DNA of 64,000 nucleotides from Buttiauxella sp965119215. GTDB taxonomy: Bacteria > Pseudomonadota > Gammaproteobacteria > Enterobacterales > Enterobacteriaceae. Under the pieces are notes generated by a model that did not search any database, was not told where the DNA came from, and was given only the letters and a program-made list of their open reading frames with translations. Position 1 is the first letter of the stretch. Each line of letters starts with the position of its first letter. Below, piece by piece: positions 60,777-64,000 of this stretch. The stretch covers positions 372,001-436,000 of the forward strand of contig CBCPKK010000001.1 in the NCBI GenBank assembly GCA_965119215.1, read 5' to 3'. The position numbers and the translations under genes were made by a program.

Positions 60777-62324
60777 ATGAAAAGAAAACTGCTGGCCGGA
60801 CTGATAGCCGCCACTGTTGCTCTTAGCGGCACGGCTCTGGCACAAAAAGTCGCTGTGACATTCAGCAATGGAACGGTCATTGGCTCACAAGAGGCTGGCA
60901 TTGAGGCGTTTAAAGGCATTCCCTATAGTCAGCCTCCGGTTGGTGCGTTGCGTTGGCAGCCACCGCAGCCCGTGAAGAGTTGGTCTGGTGAACGGCAGGC
61001 GGTTAATTACGGTAACGATTGTTTGCAGGAACCTTTCCCTGGTGATGCGGCTCCGGTCGGGGTGGCAGGGTTAAGCGAGGATTGTCTGACGATTAACGTC
61101 TGGCGTCCGCAGCATTCCGACGGAAAAGCACTGCCCGTTATGGTCTGGGTTTATGGCGGTGGTTTCGTTAACGGCGGTTCTTCGCCCACGATTTATAGCG
61201 GTGCCGAATTTGCCAGAGATGGCGTGGTCTTTATCAGCTTTAACTACCGTATTGGGCGCTTCGGTTTCTTTGCCCATCCGGCTCTCGCCAGCGAACCGTT
61301 ACGCGGCAATTATGGCCTGATGGATCAGATTGCCGCTCTGCAATGGGTGCAAAAAAACATTGCTGATTTTGGCGGTAACGCGAAGAAAGTCACACTATTT
61401 GGTGAGTCAGCGGGCGGTTTCTCGGTTATCAGTTTATTAACCACGCCGCAGGCTCAGGGGTTATTTCAGCAGGCGATTATTGAGTCTGGCTCCGGGCGGC
61501 ACAATATTACCCCGAATCTGACGTGGCAACAGGCTGAGCAGGCAGGATTGGCTTTCGCACAGAGCCTGGGAATAAAGGGAGCGGGGGTCGATGCATTACA
61601 AGCCTTACGAAAATTACCTGCTTCCGCGCTGGTTAATGGTCTGAATATGGCCACAATGCAGACTGATAAAAGTTATTCTGGCCCGATGATTGATGGGCGT
61701 TTGATTGTTGCTGAACCGCAGGAGAGATTTACTGCGGGGGAGTTTACAAAAGTACCGCTTATTGTTGGGACAACCGATTCAGATATTGGTTTTGCTCCGC
61801 GTGTTAACGATCTACAGCAGGCATTGAAACCATTGGGTAATGTCGATGCTGCCCAGGCGCGCAGTGCATACGACCCGCAGGGAAAAATGTCCGCCCAGCA
61901 GGTGGCGGATACCATCGCCAGCGACCAGTTTATGGTGGAGCCAGCACGGTTCCTGGCGCAGGAAATCAGCCGTCACAATGTGCCCGTGTGGCAATATCGC
62001 TTCGGTTATGTGGCTGAGTCTATTCGCCAACCCGGTCAGGGGGCGGCTCATGCCACAGAAATTCCTTATGTTTTCAATACGCTCAAAGGCCGTTATGGTG
62101 AAGCGGTAACAGCGCAGGACAGCGCTGTCGCTAGGCAAATGCATCAGTATTGGGTTAACTTTGCGAAATCGGCGAACCCGAACGGTGAAGGGCTGCCCGT
62201 CTGGCAGCCTTATCAACAGCAGAAAGATAACCTGTTGATTTTCTCGAACAGTGGAGCCAAAGACACGGCTGAGATGGCAGATCCGTGGGTCAGACGATTA
62301 GATCTGATTTCGAAAATACAGTAG
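60777..62324 (+). CDS. Secreted type-B carboxylesterase
   Basis: A 515-residue alpha/beta-hydrolase of the carboxylesterase type B (PnbA/cholinesterase) family. An N-terminal signal peptide (about residues 1-22, ending SGTALAQ) predicts a periplasmic or secreted enzyme. The nucleophile is Ser211 in FGESAGG, the oxyanion loop GGGF is at 127-130, and the family signature EDCLTINVW at 101-109. The histidine is in AAHATEIPYVF; the acid is probably Asp in TTDSDIG, where many relatives have Glu. It hydrolyses esters; the natural substrate is unknown. It is convergent with ygjK and absent here in K-12. Confidence 0.87.
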   Translation: MKRKLLAGLIAATVALSGTALAQKVAVTFSNGTVIGSQEAGIEAFKGIPYSQPPVGALRWQPPQPVKSWSGERQAVNYGNDCLQEPFPGDAAPVGVAGLSEDCLTINVWRPQHSDGKALPVMVWVYGGGFVNGGSSPTIYSGAEFARDGVVFISFNYRIGRFGFFAHPALASEPLRGNYGLMDQIAALQWVQKNIADFGGNAKKVTLFGESAGGFSVISLLTTPQAQGLFQQAIIESGSGRHNITPNLTWQQAEQAGLAFAQSLGIKGAGVDALQALRKLPASALVNGLNMATMQTDKSYSGPMIDGRLIVAEPQERFTAGEFTKVPLIVGTTDSDIGFAPRVNDLQQALKPLGNVDAAQARSAYDPQGKMSAQQVADTIASDQFMVEPARFLAQEISRHNVPVWQYRFGYVAESIRQPGQGAAHATEIPYVFNTLKGRYGEAVTAQDSAVARQMHQYWVNFAKSANPNGEGLPVWQPYQQQKDNLLIFSNSGAKDTAEMADPWVRRLDLISKIQ

Positions 62325-62327
62325 CGT

Positions 62328-62362
62328 AAACCCCGACACCTCCACGGGAAGTGTCGGGGTTA
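62328..62362. terminator. Bidirectional terminator between esterase gene and ygjK
   Basis: The stem AACCCCGACAC / GTGTCGGGGTT with an 11-base loop lies between the two convergent stop codons, flanked by A/T-rich bases. Confidence 0.8.
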
Positions 62363-62366
62363 AAGT

Positions 62367-64000
<1,634 letters not shown>

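Overview
The window is a contiguous, gene-dense piece of chromosome from a member of the Enterobacteriaceae. Nearly every gene can be matched, in order, to the Escherichia/Salmonella region running from pphA-yebW-yebV through minCDE and fadR to dadAX-cvrA-ldcA-emtA-ycgR-ymgE. It is not E. coli K-12 itself. It carries genes typical of other genera: a second FtsI-like penicillin-binding protein as in Salmonella, an extra MltB-like transglycosylase, a metallo-beta-lactamase-fold gene, and a peptidase/transporter/LysR cassette. It also has its own intergenic palindrome family. The genus cannot be fixed from the sequence by eye. No rRNA, tRNA, insertion sequence, prophage or CRISPR array was seen.

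Layout. 1-418 has no convincing gene, only a perfect palindromic terminator. 419-3741: a GNAT acetyltransferase, pphA, yebW, yebV and rsmF. 3814-7660: letB-letA, an envelope lipid-transport pair. 7832-12252: msrC, proQ, prc and htpX. 12300-15593: yebQ, kdgR, yobH, mgrB and yebO. 15628-17529: an MBL-fold gene, then yobF-cspC. 17763-20951: the FtsI-like PBP, rlmA, and mntP with its manganese riboswitch. 21345-24583: the mannose PTS manXYZ and yobD. 25063-28222: yoaE and pdeD. 28386-31830: an accessory M20 amidohydrolase, an MFS transporter and a divergent LysR regulator. 31865-38932: sdaA, nudL, pabB, yoaH, yoaB, yoaA and tsaB. 38978-42814: yeaY, fadD and rnd. 42975-44801: minCDE. 44928-48804: ycgL, an MltB-like enzyme, ycgM, ycgN, a zinc-ribbon microprotein with a non-ATG start, a YoaF-like lipoprotein and dsbB. 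48948-55753: nhaB, fadR, ycgB and dadAX. 55850-60573: cvrA, ldcA, emtA, ycgR and ymgE. The end holds a secreted type-B carboxylesterase and the 3' part of ygjK, which runs off the right edge.

Some parts connect. FadR is encoded at 50719-51438 and a good FadR operator lies before fadD. MgrB, the PhoQ inhibitor, has a PhoP-box-like site upstream. MntP is controlled by a yybP-ykoY riboswitch under a Fur-like palindrome. Cell-wall work is spread over the extra PBP, Prc, two lytic transglycosylases, LdcA and DadX. YcgR and PdeD both belong to cyclic-di-GMP signalling.

Most of the window is ordinary conserved core genome. The most interesting items are the zinc-ribbon microprotein that seems to start at ATC (47731-47913), the FtsI paralogue whose SxN motif reads SSD, the twin hairpins around the TTG start of rnd, the M20/MFS/LysR cassette with a clean palindromic operator, and a local REP-like repeat family. 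No clearly new multi-gene system was found.
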